Source: QZKY01 sp964488675
GTDB taxonomy: Bacteria; Pseudomonadota; Gammaproteobacteria; Burkholderiales; Burkholderiaceae_D
Direction: 5' to 3'
Length of the DNA: 6,811 nucleotides
Assembly (NCBI GenBank): GCA_964488675.1
Contig: CAZAWA010000099.1
Span: forward strand, 1-6,811
Under the pieces are notes generated by a model. That model worked only from the letters and a program-made list of their open reading frames with translations. It made no database searches and was not told the DNA's origin. This document shows positions 5,744 to 6,811 of the stretch, in pieces (the stretch's first letter is position 1; each line of letters starts with the position of its first letter). Position numbers and translations under genes: made by a program.

Positions 5744-6811
5744 TTACATGTTCGGATAATTCGGCCCGCCGCCGCCTTCCGGCGCGACCCAGACGATATT
5801 CTGGGTCGGGTCCTTGATGTCACAGGTTTTGCAGTGCACACAGTTCGAGGCGTTGATCTGCAACCGATCCTGACCATCGGATTTGACGAACTCGTAGACG
5901 CCAGCCGGGCAGTAGCGCACTTCCGGTCCTGCATAGCGCGCAAGATTGACGGTGACTGGCACACTCGCATTTTTCAGCGTGAGGTGGCTGGGCTGGTCTT
6001 CTTCATGCATCGTGTTTGACAGGTAGACCGAGGACAGCAGATCGAATGTCAGCCGGTTGTCCGGTTTGGGATAGGTGATGGGCTTGCATTCTGCTGCCGG
6101 ACGCAGGTATTCGTGGTCGGCGCGGTTGCGGCGCAGCGTCCACGGCGCCTTGCCGCAGAACACGACCTGATCGATGCCGACCAGTAGCGATCCGAGAGTG
6201 AGCCCCTTGTTCATCAGGGGTTTGAAATTTCGTCCGCGATACAGTTCCTCATGCAGCCACGACTGCGCAAAGGCTTGCGGGTAGGCGCTCAAGGCGTCGT
6301 TACTGCGGCCCGCAGCGAGCGCTTCGAAAGCGGCCTCGGCTGCGAGCATGCCGGACTTCATGGCGGTGTGAATGCCCTTGAGGCGCGCACTGTTCATGAA
6401 TCCGGCATTGCAGCCAATCAGTGCGCCACCGGGGAAGGCCAGTTCCGGCAGGGACTGCAATCCGCCAGTCGTGGCCGCGCGCGCGCCATAGGCGATGCGC
6501 TTGCCGCCCTCGATGTGGGCGCGGATCGCCGGATGCGTCTTGAAGCGCTGGAATTCTTCGAACGGCGACAGGTACGGGTTTTCATAGTTAAGCCCGACGA
6601 ACATGCCAATCGCGACCTGATTGTTTTCCATGTGATACAGAAACGAGCCACCGTAGGTCGCATTGTCCAGCGGCCAGCCGGCAGAATGCAGCGTCAGGCC
6701 GGGGCGATGGCGTTTCGGGTCAATTTCCCACAACTCCTTGATGCCGAGGCTGAAGGATTGCGGATCGCGACCGCGATCCAGCACATAGCGCTCATTCAGC
6801 TGGCGACCAAG
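5744..6811 (-). CDS. Electron transfer flavoprotein-ubiquinone oxidoreductase (ETF-QO), C-terminal part
   Basis: ETF-QO takes electrons from reduced electron transfer flavoprotein, loaded by acyl-CoA and related dehydrogenases, and passes them through FAD and a [4Fe-4S] cluster to ubiquinone at the inner membrane. The visible 355 residues resemble the mitochondrial enzyme closely. They include LGIKELWEID, GWPLDNATYGGSFLYH, NPYLSPFEEFQR, EGGKRIAYGARA, the FAD-contact segment PGGALIGCNAGFMN and FDLLSSVYLS. The terminal ferredoxin-like domain keeps all four cluster cysteines: Cys301 in RYCPAGVYEF, then Cys324, Cys327 and Cys330 in NCVHCKTCDIKDP. It ends GGGGPNYPNM, close to the family's usual C terminus. 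A hydrophobic stretch near LTLGSLLVGIDQVVF probably contributes to membrane association. The frame continues past the window edge, and the N-terminal FAD-binding Rossmann part, about 200 residues, is outside. It converges with the cyclase gene and is functionally unrelated to the glycogen operon. Confidence 0.97.
   Translation of the reverse strand, partial: LGRQLNERYVLDRGRDPQSFSLGIKELWEIDPKRHRPGLTLHSAGWPLDNATYGGSFLYHMENNQVAIGMFVGLNYENPYLSPFEEFQRFKTHPAIRAHIEGGKRIAYGARAATTGGLQSLPELAFPGGALIGCNAGFMNSARLKGIHTAMKSGMLAAEAAFEALAAGRSNDALSAYPQAFAQSWLHEELYRGRNFKPLMNKGLTLGSLLVGIDQVVFCGKAPWTLRRNRADHEYLRPAAECKPITYPKPDNRLTFDLLSSVYLSNTMHEEDQPSHLTLKNASVPVTVNLARYAGPEVRYCPAGVYEFVKSDGQDRLQINASNCVHCKTCDIKDPTQNIVWVAPEGGGGPNYPNM

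Noticed and set aside
5667..5759. A 30-residue frame starting at TTG with AAGGAG 5 bases upstream, in the convergent intergenic region.
   Set aside because: The ribosome site is good, but the start is TTG. The frame runs through the palindrome into the ETF-QO 3' end and the peptide shows no recognisable character. Kept only as a remote possibility.

Overview
This 6.8 kb window looks like ordinary chromosome from a moderately GC-rich betaproteobacterium, most likely of the Burkholderiales. That placement rests on protein character and gene mix only and is tentative, because there is no rRNA or tRNA to anchor it. There are four protein genes, two of them cut by the window edges. I see no mobile element, CRISPR array, tRNA or rRNA.

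Layout: positions 1-3566, minus strand, hold a glycogen-metabolism operon read right to left. glgB (1,4-alpha-glucan branching enzyme, 728 aa) comes first, followed after only 2 bases by glgX (debranching enzyme; 459 N-terminal residues, 3' end outside the window). Positions 3567-3925 are the divergent promoter region, with several short repeats. Positions 3926-5512, plus strand, encode a membrane-anchored diguanylate cyclase with a periplasmic sensor. Positions 5513-5743 are a convergent intergenic stretch unusually rich in inverted repeats, including likely terminators. Positions 5744-6811, minus strand, encode the C-terminal 355 residues of electron transfer flavoprotein-ubiquinone oxidoreductase, whose 5' end lies outside the window.

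How they work together: GlgB adds alpha-1,6 branches to glycogen and GlgX removes short branches during breakdown, so the operon covers branch-point traffic in both directions. The divergently transcribed cyclase makes c-di-GMP in response to an unknown periplasmic signal. Its placement next to a storage-polysaccharide operon is suggestive but proves no functional link. The ETF-QO gene belongs to a separate function, feeding electrons from fatty-acid and amino-acid oxidation into the quinone pool.

I did not find a clearly new biological system. The points most worth a second look are the structured convergent intergenic region, the repeats between glgB and the cyclase gene, a GGEEM variant signature in the cyclase, and a Gly-to-Cys change beside a catalytic Asp in GlgB.
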